A stretch of DNA of 64,000 nucleotides from assembly GCA_016584305.1 (NCBI GenBank), contig JACEEZ010018587.1, forward strand, positions 195,122-259,121, given 5' to 3'. Origin of the DNA: Chionoecetes opilio (lineage: Eukaryota > Arthropoda > Malacostraca > Decapoda > Majidae). The position numbers and the translations under genes are program-made. Below, in pieces: positions 23,190 to 35,519 of this stretch. The first letter of the stretch is position 1, and the number at the start of each line of letters is the position of its first letter. Under the pieces are notes generated by a model that was given only the letters and a program-made list of their open reading frames with translations, searched no databases and had not been told where the DNA came from.

Positions 23190-24200
23190 TAACCTAACGT
23201 AACCTAACCTGACGTGTTCAAGAGTAAACGCCACATACTCTTTCAGAAAACGGGAATATGCAGCCCGGTAGTGAGGTGTGTGAAGGGCAGCGGCTCCCTC
23301 CTCCAGCCTCCATCTCTTGGGCATTGGAAGGGCAGGGGGACGACGAGGTTGTGAAAATGAACAACGATTAATAAGGCTTAGATTCACATTACTCGCCGGA
23401 ATCGTATATGTATATGTAGAAAAATAACACTGAAAAAATCCTTACACAACATTTTATTTCCTCAGACTCTCAGTTCGGCTCACCTCTAGGCCTTAAGTAA
23501 CCCTACAACCCATCGCAGGAGGGAAAGGAACACGTCACGGAGACACTTTATTAATTGAACACATAATCTATCGACACTCTCGTAATAATAATAAAAACAA
23601 TAATAATGAGTGATAATAATCAGAAGAATAACAAAAACAATAATAGTATGATAGCCTTAACACTGACATAAATTCTCTGGGTCACCTAAGTAATTACGTA
23701 TCTATGTAATCATTTGTTGGGGTCGTTAGAGGCTCTTCGTCTGACAGTCAGGTTTGCAGCAGCAGCAGCAGCAGCCTCTCCCTTAGGCCAGACAGGTAAA
23801 CGCCGCTAACCGGTAAACACTGGCTTGTTCTCGTCTAATTAATTGTTTGTCGTGGTCGAAAGCAGCCAGTCAAGCATCAGACTTTCATAAACACGATAAT
23901 GTTGGAAAAATAATTATACAGCTAACAAGAATATATTGTTGTGTATACTACCTCAACAGACATTTACGACATTATACTATGTAGTATATCATGTTGAGGG
24001 ATAACATGTAGCATATTTAGCCTGACGAGGTAGCACATTGCACGCCAGGCAGCTGCTGTAAGTGACCACAAGGCAGGGTGGATAAAACTCTCTCGCGGCC
24101 ACTGTGTCAAGAGTGTCTGCTGCCCCGACACGGTAAGTGATACAACTGGTTCCGTGTCTGACTCAGGTGACTTAATTATACTGACATAACGTATTTATCC
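23190..24200. other. Intergenic sequence with CCTAAC motifs and AAT runs
   Basis: TAACCTAACG-type repeats occur just after the foldback (23187-23215), AAT-rich sequence at 23585-23650, and a (CAG)6 run near 23758-23776. A frame at 23172-23387 (minus) has no known motif. A clean GGTAAGT donor-like site at 24131 has no supported exon in front of it. Confidence 0.4.
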
Positions 24201-24202
24201 AG

Positions 24203-24280
24203 TGGTGTGTGTGTGCGTGTGCGTGTGCGTGTGCGTGTGTGTGTGCGTGTGCGTGTGTGTGTGCGTGTGTGTGTGTGTGA
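24203..24280. repeat. (GTGCGT)n-rich GT tract
   Basis: About 75 bp of GT with regular GTGCGT hexamers, strictly alternating purine-pyrimidine. Confidence 0.93.
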
Positions 24281-24389
24281 GTGTGTATTTTATGTATGTA
24301 CGTACGCTTGTGATGATGTGAATAAAAAATGGGAATGTAAAAATAATGATAATGACGATGATGATTGTGCAGTGTAAAGGTGATGAAAA

Positions 24390-24658
<269 letters not shown>

Positions 24659-24659
24659 A

Positions 24660-25975
24660 TACAGAATTACATAAGACTTCTTTACTATACTTCACTGGAT
24701 TCGAATACAACTGACAATACACCTCGAATGAATAAAGGGAAAGTTATGGAGCTTTCATAGACAAATTATTTACGAGAGAAGTGTTTCCATAAACTCTACG
24801 GCTCCCTAAGGACACAAAAGAAGAACAGAGGACTAGAAGGTGGGTTGAGGTCGGTAGATTAGTTGGAAATCGGATGGAAGGAGACAAAGACAGACGTTGT
24901 GAATAGGACCGTGAAAGGCCTTTGTGATGGTGATGCTGGTGATGATGTTGTTGTAGCAGTAGTAGTTGTTGTTGTTGTTGTAGTTGTAGTTGTTGTAGAG
25001 GACGATGCTTTTCTTGCTACTACTTTTGCTCCTTTAACTATAGGAGGTGTTTTATGTGGGAACCGGACCCTAGGACTTTGCTGCGCTAATCTACAATATA
25101 AAGCCATAACTCATAACAAGATAAATTTACTAGTTTCAACACGGCCACCTCGATCTCAAAACCGCCTTAATATTCCACTGCCTTCAAGTCGGTGGTGAGG
25201 CTCTTGGAGGAAAGGTTAATCGCAAAGGTCATCAAAAAAGCAATATTTATCCAGACTTCATCTTGTTCTCTTTATCCTCTTCATCTTGTTCTTTGATTCC
25301 ACACCAAAGACGACCATCTGTGAAACCAGGCTTGACGCATTTCACATTCCCCACGTGTGTCTGGGTATGAGCATTTATTGATTAGCATGAAAAAGAGTCA
25401 ACAGCTGGATCGACATGTGTTTATGAATCGACGAGGACTAGACGCGAAAAATTGATGGTAGACACAGTAACATGGAGACGCTGGAGAGTAAAGGCATCAC
25501 TGTATCAGAAAGTATTATTATTAGTATTAGAAAGTGTGGGAATGAGGAGTTGGATCGACATGTGGTTTGTGAACTTTTGTGAACTAACGGTGACTCAATA
25601 TTAGTTTTTTTAATCTTTTAGCCAGACGTCTTACACACAGTAACATGAAGGATTATAACAAAAAAGAACCTATTGGTTTTACCTAATGCAAGGTTACCAA
25701 GCTGAACACCATGAATTATTGCCACAACTGCTAACTTGGAAGAATTAAGTAAGGTAAGCACATTGCAGGGAAAATTATTAGTTAGCCATAAATAATGAGC
25801 GGTCGTAGTGAGTGGAGAAAGAATGTGGAGCAGTATTTCGTGATTTGTAAAGAGAATGCAAGTGTTGATATAAAAGTAGAGCAATTCCACAGTAAGCTGC
25901 GAGTATTACCACCAAAAATATGTCAACAATATTAAACAAAATTATTTAGTAATATTAAATGTTTGTATTTTTTAT
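24660..25975. other. Intergenic sequence with a GTT/GTA run
   Basis: A GTT/GTA trinucleotide-like run lies at 24947-25000. The remainder has frames of at most about 110 codons that cross this run, and no domain is recognised. Confidence 0.4.
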
Positions 25976-25979
25976 TTTT

Positions 25980-26785
<806 letters not shown>

Positions 26786-26802
26786 GATAGATAGATAGAT
26801 AG

Positions 26803-26868
<66 letters not shown>

Positions 26869-26872
26869 TAGA
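26786..26872. repeat. (GATA)n microsatellite
   Basis: About 20 GATA units follow directly on the GA array with one slip (GATAGTAGATA near 26802), ending in TATAGATTAGATAT and an AT-rich stretch. Confidence 0.96.
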
Positions 26873-26904
26873 TTAGATATTTTTTTATATTTTTTTTAGT
26901 TTTA

Positions 26905-26952
26905 TATTCGGGCGGAGGTATGCGCTCTACTGAGTGCCCCCCCCCCCCCCCT
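26905..26952. repeat. Dispersed-repeat fragment (right part) with C-run
   Basis: ATTCGGGCGGAGGTATGCGC followed by TCTACTGAGTG repeats the sequence just before the GA array (26171-26203). A 14-base C-run follows. Confidence 0.7.
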
Positions 26953-27014
26953 AGTTTATTTGTTTTATCCTCTACCCTTCATTGGAATAGTAGAGGGATG
27001 CCAGAAGACTTAAA

Positions 27015-27670
27015 TCTATAATAATATAAGCGAAAGTGTGTCTGTCTGTCTCTGTGTCCGCTCTAGGTGCCGCCCCCCGTGGCGGAATCCCATCATATGG
27101 CACAGTTTTGGAACCGGGTTGACCAGGGGAAGGTTTTAAGCCCCCTTATGAGATGATCCGATCACTTTTTTTCCCCCCTTTTTTTAGTAGCCTATTAGCG
27201 AGAATTGTGAAAAAAAGTGGGTTGCGAGAATTGAGGAAACCTTGATGTAGGGTGATGGGTAATGGGTGAGTGAATGGGTGGGGTGATGGGTAATGGGTGT
27301 GGGGTGATGGGTGAGTGAATGGGTGGGGGGTGATGGGTTGGGGGTGATGGGTGATGGGTGAGGGAATGGGTGGGGGGTGATGGGTAATGGGTGAGTGAAT
27401 GAGTGTGTGGTGATGGGTAATGGGTGAGTGGGTGGGGGGTGATGGGTAATGGGTGAGTGAATGGGTGGGGGGTGATGGGTAATGGGTGAGTGAATGGGTT
27501 GGGGGTGATGTGAATGGGTTGGCGTTAATACATACATTTCTACATCCATGATTTCAGGAAAGTTAGAAGGGGCTATCTGCAGAGTCTGTGTTTGGTGGGC
27601 CTTTGGCCCACCAATAGCCCTCCGCAGGAGCTAGCCAAAAAGTCCGCCCGGAGGGCGGCTTTGCGGCTAG
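27015..27670 (+). mobile_element. Non-autonomous Helitron (copy 1)
   Basis: The element starts TCTATAATAATATAAGCG and ends GCGGCTAG. It lies between A (27014) and T (27671), the A|T target typical of Helitrons. A CCGCCC-GGA-GGGCGG hairpin (27644-27658) sits 8 nt before the terminal CTAG. Downstream of the 5' end come a GTCTGTCTGTCTC run and a GCCGCC-rich stretch. The middle (about 27250-27530) is a minisatellite of about 30 bp units built from GGGTGATGGGTAATGGGTGA. It shares both ends and the internal array with the inverted copy at 41567-42252. There is no Rep/helicase coding region, so it would depend on enzymes supplied elsewhere. Confidence 0.82.
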
Positions 27671-27682
27671 TAGCACTATAAA

Positions 27683-28350
27683 GCCCCGTCCACACTACCA
27701 CTCACCACCGTCGGCGCTTCCCGTCGACCGAGTGTTCGTCACTCAAAAGTGGCAGTGTGGACACGATGCCGACGAGCAAAATGTAACCGTCGGCATTGCC
27801 CGCCAATATTCAGCAGGTTTAATATTGGGCGGGCATGCCCGTCACTCACGGGGCAGCGCCGAACACATGCTTCAAGTTATCGCCAATTTTCACCATCTAG
27901 ATATTTTTGTATTGCTATGTGTCTTATACCATCAGAACCAAGAAAGTCAGCTGATTACGAATCTGTGATCAAAAATTAAATAGTAGAAATGGTCGAGAAA
28001 TTGCAGCGAGTTGAAGACAAAAAAGTGAGAAAAATTGTTATACACTATTTCTTTTTGCTATATTTTTTAGAATACACAAAAAGGTTTTCGTATATTTTTC
28101 TTGCTTATGATATGCAGAAATGTGTCATGAAGATGATAGTTGGGTCAGTTTTTCTAAACCTCCTGTGGTTATTTCATAATCTCGAGTGATTGTATACGAT
28201 ATGCAGAAAACATGACTCGCTTTGAAATCAGGAAGCGCGCTGACCGCCGAGCAAAACCGTTCGTGTGGACACAACTCTGGCAACGGTATTGCCCGTCGGC
28301 AAGCACCGACGGCAAGCGCCGACGGTGGTGAGTGGTAGTGTGGACGGGGC
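27683..28350. mobile_element. MITE-like element with 37-bp perfect TIRs
   Basis: The first 37 bases (27683-27719, beginning GCCCCGTCCACACTACCACT and ending GTCGGCGCTT) are exactly complementary to the last 37 (28314-28350). CGTCGGC/GCCGACG motifs recur just inside both ends. The AT-rich middle encodes nothing recognisable. The end sequence is of the type seen in PIF/Harbinger- or hAT-related MITEs, but I could not find a convincing target duplication (flanks AAA and AGA), so the superfamily is open. It lies only 12 bp after the Helitron end. Confidence 0.85.
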
Positions 28351-28552
28351 AGAGTCTTACTGCAGGGATTGGCAAAGCTGGTTTTATGCTCTCTGAAAAA
28401 AGGTGAGTAACCCTCTTTCGATGGATTGCACCATTGTTTCTTTTTGGCGGAAGATTCTGATAAAAGTAAGCACGTACGATTTCTACATTCACCTTGTGTT
28501 ACTTTGGGGGGGGGGGGAGAAGCACGCATTTTTTCACATTTACCTATTGGAT

Positions 28553-28557
<5 letters not shown>

Positions 28558-28589
<32 letters not shown>
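28558..28589. repeat. A-run of about 31 bases
   Basis: It is preceded by CTATTGGATATGTT and, at 28505-28518, by a G-run. It might be the poly-A end of a retroposed sequence, but no element body is recognised upstream. Confidence 0.9.
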
Positions 28590-28592
<3 letters not shown>

Positions 28593-28599
28593 TTATTAA

Positions 28600-29585
28600 C
28601 TGTCAAGCACGAGCACAAGTTTAAAAAAAATAGTATATTCAGCCTAAATGCCAACACACTTCAAGATACTTCTCGCATTATAAACTTTTGGTAGTGAAAG
28701 TTCAGGAAGAGACAAAACCATTAAACACATCTCTCCAAAGCAAAATACATGAGATCCTTGTCTATAATGCCATTTCTGTGATTAGTCTGCGAGGTGAAGA
28801 CTCATAAAACATTCATGAGGTCCCGAGATCAATCCAGTGTATCCACAAAATATGTTCCTTTCTTCTTTATTTCTTGCACGTATTAGCAGTTTAAAGCATA
28901 CAAACTTTTGAACTGCTTACCAATAAAATAAAGCCAGTGGCAGGAGGACCGAAATTATTATTACAATAAATCGCATTACACGTGTAAAAACACGATATAA
29001 AAGGTAATCGTTATTGTGTTGTGATAGCAAAGGTCCAAGTAAATAATTCCAAATATTACTGAAAGGTTTACAGAATTACCTATTAAGTTAAAAAATATAC
29101 AAAATCATCATTGTTGATTTTAAGCGCCAACACCAACAGTCATAAGATGTGAAGAAAAAAATCGTGAAGGTGATTACGAATACAAAACCGTACGCTATAT
29201 AAAATAAATATTGTGTGTCTATGTGTGTTTTGTCTACTTAACACACAATTGGGCATAAAGAAATCTGAGAAAAGTAGAGTTACGAAACTTGTAAGTACAC
29301 ACACGAATGGAAAAAAAAATACCACAATAAAATAATTATATAATCTTACTTCGAATATATCAACAAGATTCTTCGTTAAGTAATACAACCTACCACTTAC
29401 GAACATGAAAACACGATTAAAGTGAGACAATGGAAGAAAGTGTACAGCTTCCTCTGCGCCGCATACATACACACAAACATAAGACGGAAACGTCATTTAA
29501 TAAAGAATAAAAAATGGCATGGCTATAAAATTTTCAAAACGTATACTCGAACCCGAATGACCCTTCAGCCGAATATAGTAACATG
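28600..29585. other. AT-rich intergenic sequence
   Basis: A 118-codon minus-strand frame (29140-29496) is rich in F, V, L and C with no known domain, and its region is AT-rich like the surroundings. I do not support it as a gene. Confidence 0.4.
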
Positions 29586-29590
<5 letters not shown>

Positions 29591-29621
<31 letters not shown>

Positions 29622-29660
29622 ATGTGTGTGAGAGAGAGAGAGAGAGGAGAGAGGAGAGAG

Positions 29661-29695
<35 letters not shown>

Positions 29696-29703
29696 GAGAG
29701 AGA

Positions 29704-29736
<33 letters not shown>

Positions 29737-29806
29737 AGAGGGGGGGAGGAGAAGATGAGGAGAGAGAGAGGAGGAGAGAGAGAGAGAGGGGGAGGGGGGG
29801 GGGGGC
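29591..29806. repeat. (CT)n and (GA)n in inverted arrangement
   Basis: CT (29591-29619) is followed after CAATGTGTGT by GA (29631-29790, with slips), then a G-run. The two arrays are complementary, so the first about 30 bp can pair with the start of the second across a 10-base loop. Confidence 0.93.
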
Positions 29807-29885
29807 GCATGCATCCGGATAGCATACACACACATGTTGCAATAGGACACGAATACAAATACTGACGGAAAGATGAAAATATGCG

Positions 29886-29886
<1 letters not shown>

Positions 29887-29921
<35 letters not shown>

Positions 29922-29975
29922 CACACATACACAACACACACACACACACACAACACACACACACACACACACACA
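29887..29975. repeat. (CA)n microsatellite with slips
   Basis: About 90 bp of CA with ACAACAC phase changes and one CATAC. Confidence 0.96.
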
Positions 29976-29989
29976 TGCCAGTAACTTTA

Positions 29990-30660
29990 TCCATTAAGAG
30001 GAGTTTCGATAGCATGAAAGTATTTTTGACTCACGCAACTTCGATTTTAGTCTGTCGAAAAAGTTTGCTGATGCTATTTTTCTCATTTAATTATTTGTCA
30101 ACCATTCGGAAAAAGGAGAGTAAAGCAGCTTATTTTTTTTTTACTTAAGAGAGTAAAAATGCTTCTAAGCTTATTATGTAACAAGTAACCATCTTGAGGT
30201 GATTGTCCTCTAAATATTAGTTGTTTTCCTTCGATGACTAAATATAATTGGCATGTAACATAATTATAATGTAATAATAAATTTAATTCAAATTAACATA
30301 ACAACATTAGATAAACAACATTCACAAGCTTCATGTCACTGTAAAACTGCACTCATTTTTTTGCATACAGTATCTGCAATCTAATATCTTTCATTGTTTT
30401 CATCTATGTGTATTAAGCATAATAAAGTTTCTTGGAATAAGGGATTAAATTTTATATAGTTGTTTGTTCTCAGCGTTAATTTGTCTTTTGTGATCCTAAA
30501 ATATTTTCTGGTAACACGGGATGCATTAACACGGGATGCATTTCTGATGGTTCTGCTGAAAATAACATCCTACCTGTGTGGATTTACAACCGCACTGTGG
30601 TAAAAATGCCTGTTTACTTAGTCAGCTGTAATTTATGCATTAATGGGGCCGGAGTCATAT
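29990..30660. other. AT-rich intergenic sequence
   Basis: Only short frames. A 14-base block, TAACACGGGATGCA, is directly duplicated at about 30512-30539. No gene or element end is recognised. Confidence 0.4.
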
Positions 30661-30668
30661 GAATGAAT

Positions 30669-30800
30669 AACCCCCACCCCACCCCCCCACCCCACCCCCC
30701 ACCCACCCACCCACACCCACACCCCCACACCCACCCACACCCACACCCACACACACACACACCCACACCCACACCCACACCCACACACCCACACCCACAC
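30669..30800. repeat. (CCCACA)/(CCCAC)n tract
   Basis: About 130 bp of CCCAC and CCCACA units. The minus strand is a run of GTGGG with repeated GGG triplets. Confidence 0.95.
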
Positions 30801-30839
30801 GTCAGCTAGAGACAGGTAGGTATATGAACAAATGGATAT

Positions 30840-31630
30840 ATAGACAGACAACAGACTTACAAACGGACTGATAGAGAAATAGATATGTAGAAAAGACAAT
30901 CAAAATCTCTTTGTTTGGCGACCGTAAAAAAGCTTCACTGTCGGCTGAGCAAATCTTCCAAACCTGAGAAATTACGAGAGGCATTTCTATATCTGTTTCC
31001 CAGCGACACTGCGTCACAGCCTCCATGGCGCGGCACCTCCAGCAGCCACATCAGGCTATGCGGGACAGAGTATTATTTCTAACGTTTCTTTTTTTTCTCT
31101 TTTTTCTACGTTCGAGTTTGTCTTGCTTTTTATTTATATAATTTTTTTTTGTGTGTGCATAGATAGATAGGCAGAAAAATATATAACGAATAAACAAAGA
31201 CTCCTTTTTTTTCTTTTACTCCAACAGCTAAAATACTTCTGAAAAGTCAGCTAAATATTTCCACCAAACTTTTTCCCTTTACCAAACATTTCAAATATAT
31301 TTGGAGGAGAATACCAAAACACTTGCAACAATAACATAAGAAATCTGCAATGCAATGCCACGATCTATTTGTATTTTGCTCGTGCGAATTTGGGTTTGCG
31401 GCGCTGGAGGACACCCGTCACTGTCGTTCTGGCGGCAAAGAAAATGGAGAGCGGATAGCGGGTCCCACACTGAGGTAAATAATTGCTTACTTCTGCAGGA
31501 TTTACCGATAACGGTTCTTTCTCTGGGTCCGGATGTTGCCTTACGTCTTTATTCCTTTATCTATCCTCTTATTCTTTTCGTTTAGCACATTATCTACTCA
31601 ATGATTTGTCTTTTGTTTTGTTTGAGTGTT
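30840..31630. other. Intergenic sequence, no gene recognised
   Basis: T-runs lie near 31085-31215. Frames of 74-97 codons near 30802-31026 (minus) and 31355-31585 (plus) lack motifs. Confidence 0.4.
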
Positions 31631-31631
31631 C

Positions 31632-32265
<634 letters not shown>

Positions 32266-32399
32266 CTCTCACCCTCCCAGTATCTGGCAAGTCGGGGGCG
32301 GGAGGGCTGGGAAGGCTGACCTTTCTTGTCGTGAAGTGAACACAAGTCGAGTGTTGGTTTGGAAGGGCGAGAGACTACGAGGGTGACTTGCACAACAGA

Positions 32400-32720
32400 T
32401 CACCCGAGGCCTTTGAGGTCTTGGTGATAGGCAGAGGGAGAGGAGGCGGAGGGGGAAGGGAAGGGGGGAAGGGGGAACGCAAAAAGAATGGAGAAGACAG
32501 TGAGTACAATGATTAGGCATAAAAGATTGGCAAAATGAAAATACGAAAATACATAATGCCTTGCAATGCGATGTTGGTGGTAAGATGAGAAGGGATTATA
32601 CCATCATTTGTACATGAAGATCGAGCCTTTGTCAGGGATTTTCTCCACCCTTTGACCCCCAGACTGCTTCTTGACCACACTAATGCCTTGATGACCTTCC
32701 TATTCCCTATATGTCTTCCA
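32400..32720. other. Purine-rich, then mixed sequence
   Basis: GGAGG/GGGAA-rich sequence lies at 32430-32480. No gene or RNA is recognised. Confidence 0.4.
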
Positions 32721-32736
32721 AACCTTCACCAATTAT

Positions 32737-32971
32737 ACCTCCCTTTAACACCCACACCAACCATCCATTCCCTCACCAACCATCCACTTCCTCCATCACT
32801 CTTACCTCCCTTTAACACCCACACCAACCATCCATTCCAGCACCAACCATCCACTTCCTTCACCACTCTTACCTCCCTTTAACACCCACACCAACCATGC
32901 ATTCCCTCACCAACCATCCACTTCCTCCATCACTCTTACCTCCCTTTAACACCCACACCACCATCCACACC
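32737..32971. repeat. 67-bp minisatellite, about 3.5 copies
   Basis: ACCTCCCTTTAACACCCACA recurs at 32737, 32804, 32871 and 32938, exactly 67 bp apart each time. Within each unit CCAACCATCCA occurs twice, so the unit itself derives from a shorter repeat. The C/A-rich bias continues to about 33400. Confidence 0.93.
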
Positions 32972-32974
32972 CTC

Positions 32975-34050
32975 ACTAGCCACCCACACCCTCAAACTCC
33001 AATCACCAAGTACCCTCACTATCTAGCACCTACATCACAAATACCACTTCCACCACCCACGCCCCTCAAAATCCACATTCACCAAGTACACTCACTATCT
33101 TCCACCTAAATCACATGTACCTTCATATTCTCCTCCTCATCTACCTACACCCTCCTACATCCCTATCTATCACTACCAATAATAAAACCCACACCCTCCT
33201 CCATTATCCCATACCCCTATCCATCAAACACTTTACTGCCTATTACCCACACCATTTCCACTAACTCATACAACTCCCAACACTCGCACCTGTATCTTCC
33301 ACCCACACAACCACCCACACCTTCCACCATCACTCATTCACACCTACCACTCGCACGATCCTCCACAACGCAGACCCACACCCTTTTCTTAACTCTTTCC
33401 TCCCGCATCACCTTTCGCGAGCATCCACACTACTCATTATCCCCACCACTTACAGCAATACCCGACGCCAGCATTAACACAAACCCCTCCTCTCCATTGC
33501 ACCAGCATTACCATTCTTCCAGTTCTCTCCCGCACCCCCCACCCCTGCCATCCCCACACTTAAAATAATATACCCAGCCCAGTGGCCTTCCCCGGCCTCG
33601 AGCGGCGTGAGAGGGGGATTCCACACACCACAAACGCACCGACGCACACCAGCCGCATACCGTCACACCCTTCCCTTTGCCCGGCGTCTCTTTACTCGCA
33701 AGGTCTCCCGTGAGTGACGCGCTGCTCACTTCACCGATCAAACACACGCCTGCTTGGTAATGGTGAGGGCGGCTTTGTCTTTAAACAAGACTCTGCTTAC
33801 ATACACGAGATAAAAGCAAAGTGGATATCTGGCGGGCACAGACGAAAACTTTATATGCACGCTTGTATACGAATTTTTTTAAAGTTCCGGTTACGTGTGG
33901 GAATAACAAATTTTGTGTTGAGTTCTATCAAAATATAAAAAACAGCATCAATGAAAATAAACTGATGACTCAGAAAATCATTTAGAAAAAATAATTTATA
34001 ATAAATAAGAAATATTTTATGTTTTTCATTTTCATCTTTCTTTTTCAATA
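32975..34050. other. C/A-rich, then mixed intergenic sequence
   Basis: CACCCACAC- and CCACCA-biased sequence runs to about 33400, followed by mixed sequence. Frames of 70-80 codons lack motifs. Confidence 0.4.
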
Positions 34051-34071
34051 TCTTTCTTTTTTCTTTGTCAG

Positions 34072-34284
34072 AGGTCCCGTCAGTGCACCGAAGAGGACCT
34101 GGTCTCGTCGCCTTGGCCGTGAGACTCACCACCGCCGCACCACTTGCACCGCTCGAGCTGTTAGTGAGAAAGAATACTATAGACAAACCATGACAACGGG
34201 AGCAGGAGTGAGGGGACTGACAGATCACTCCCGTCTGTGGGCCAGGAGTCATTCAGGATTGACCTGCCTGACCCTTCATAATTA
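34072..34284 (+). other. Weak exon candidate (splice acceptor then open frame)
   Basis: A long pyrimidine tract (34028-34068, T/C-rich) leads to CAG at 34069-34071. From 34073 an open frame on the plus strand runs 70 codons (GPVSAPKRTWSRRLGRETHH onward) to a TAG at 34282-34284, and the composition changes from AT-rich to GC-rich exactly at the acceptor. A second frame is also open for about 40 codons. No domain is recognised and no upstream exon is identified, so this could equally be a terminal exon, a non-coding RNA exon or chance. Confidence 0.2.
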
Positions 34285-34459
34285 GGACTTTCGTGAGGCG
34301 GAACTCTTTGCCCTGCCCTACCCCGCCCACAACACCCATTATGCACCCTACAAGGTGAGATGGGTGGGGAACCTCACTCCCAGCCTGACACGCGCGGAGA
34401 TGAGAGAGGAGATGGGCTTGTGTGGCTGTGAATGCCGCAACACAAGTACACAACATGCC

Positions 34460-35330
34460 CTCTTATCTACATCCCTCTGGTTGGAAATTATTTTAGGCGC
34501 AATTTTGATCTCCTGAACCTACAATATACCTGACTATTTTTTTTATACAAAACCATCATGTTGGGAACTCGCTGCCGCCCACATGACCTATTCCCCTCAC
34601 CTGGCTCTCTCCTCTCTCCTGTGCCTCCCTTCACTCCATCACACAGAGATACGGTCACAAGTGGGGAGTCTCAGTCTTAACTCCAAATATTTATCCTCTT
34701 TTGTTTTATTTATAACGTGAAATTTTCAAATTCGGGCCACCTACAGAAAAAGAGTAAGTCACTGCCTTGTATGGGTGTGTAGAAGAGACGGACTGACTCA
34801 ATACCAACTTGACTTATGCTTTTCGTTGATAGAGACACTCGTAAGCCACTTTCGTAGGACACTCGTTACTCTTATCTATACGAAGGAAGTTAAATATAAT
34901 GATTAAATAGTCTAATGCTTGAATGGGAAAGTGAAGTCTGTGAGGTCATTTTAATGAAGGGGCGCAGGGATACAAGGAGGGGTATGGGGAAGACTTGAGT
35001 CTTAACATTAACAAGTGGTGAAATCATGGGTAGTATTTTTGAGCTACAAGGGGGAAGGAAAATAAAATAAGAATTCAAAACTGTCAGTATTAGTCTCTAA
35101 ACTTTCCAGTGCAGGTCACACGATGTTGTTGATAAGATGTTTGGTATGTGAAGACGCACGCAAACTGCTCACAAAATAAGCATGTCGTTTATATATTTGC
35201 ATCAGAAGAAAAAAAGTATATCAAGTAAAATAGAAGGCATTTTTTTTTTAAATATGGTTATTGAGGGTTGTAATATCTTTTTATAGAAGTCTTTATCAAA
35301 ATTCTTATTATATGACTCCACGTTTTCCTT
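34460..35330. other. Intergenic sequence, no gene recognised
   Basis: Mixed AT-rich sequence. The only noticeable frame (34890-35078 minus, 62 codons) lacks motifs. Confidence 0.4.
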
Positions 35331-35345
35331 GCCTCCATCCTACAG

Positions 35346-35416
35346 ACGACAGGCAGCGCCGCTATGCAGACGACTTATATGGCGGCTATTACGCTGCAAT
35401 CCATACATATGAACAG
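35346..35416 (+). other. Weak internal exon candidate, 71 bp
   Basis: TTTTCCTTGCCTCCATCCTACAG-type tract and acceptor precede 35346, and the donor ACAG|GTACAA follows 35416. Between them the frame starting at 35348 reads DDRQRRYADDLYGGYYAAIH then TYEQ without a stop, and the block is GC-richer than its flanks. A second frame is also open. YADD here is chance: no other RT block surrounds it. I recognise no family, and no neighbouring exon is found. Confidence 0.25.
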
Positions 35417-35519
35417 GTACAAAAAAATGTCGGTGTACATAATATTGCGACGGGCATCCGCTTATGGCATCACCTTGAATATGGATGCAATGAAAGCTGC
35501 CCCTGAAGCAGCGCGCAGC

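Noticed and set aside
23187..23215. Telomeric repeat
   Set aside because: Only a few irregular TAACC units are present, with no sustained TTAGG array.
25030..25110. Possible tRNA or SINE head on the minus strand (GGTCCGGTTCC near 25060)
   Set aside because: The B-box match is weak, no A-box lies at the right distance, and no family copy is seen in the window.
28125..28529. 134-codon minus-strand protein
   Set aside because: It crosses the right TIR of the MITE-like element (28314-28350) and a G-run, so it is not a plausible single coding unit.
29140..29496. 118-codon minus-strand protein
   Set aside because: It is compositionally F/V/L/C-rich in an AT-rich region, without a domain or splice context.
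33851..34252. 133-codon minus-strand protein
   Set aside because: It spans the AT/GC composition change at 34071, its second half is a lysine-rich AT artefact, and no motif is recognised. The plus strand has the splice signal.
35346..35416. Reverse-transcriptase YADD box
   Set aside because: No other RT block lies on either side in any frame, so the four residues are chance within the exon candidate.
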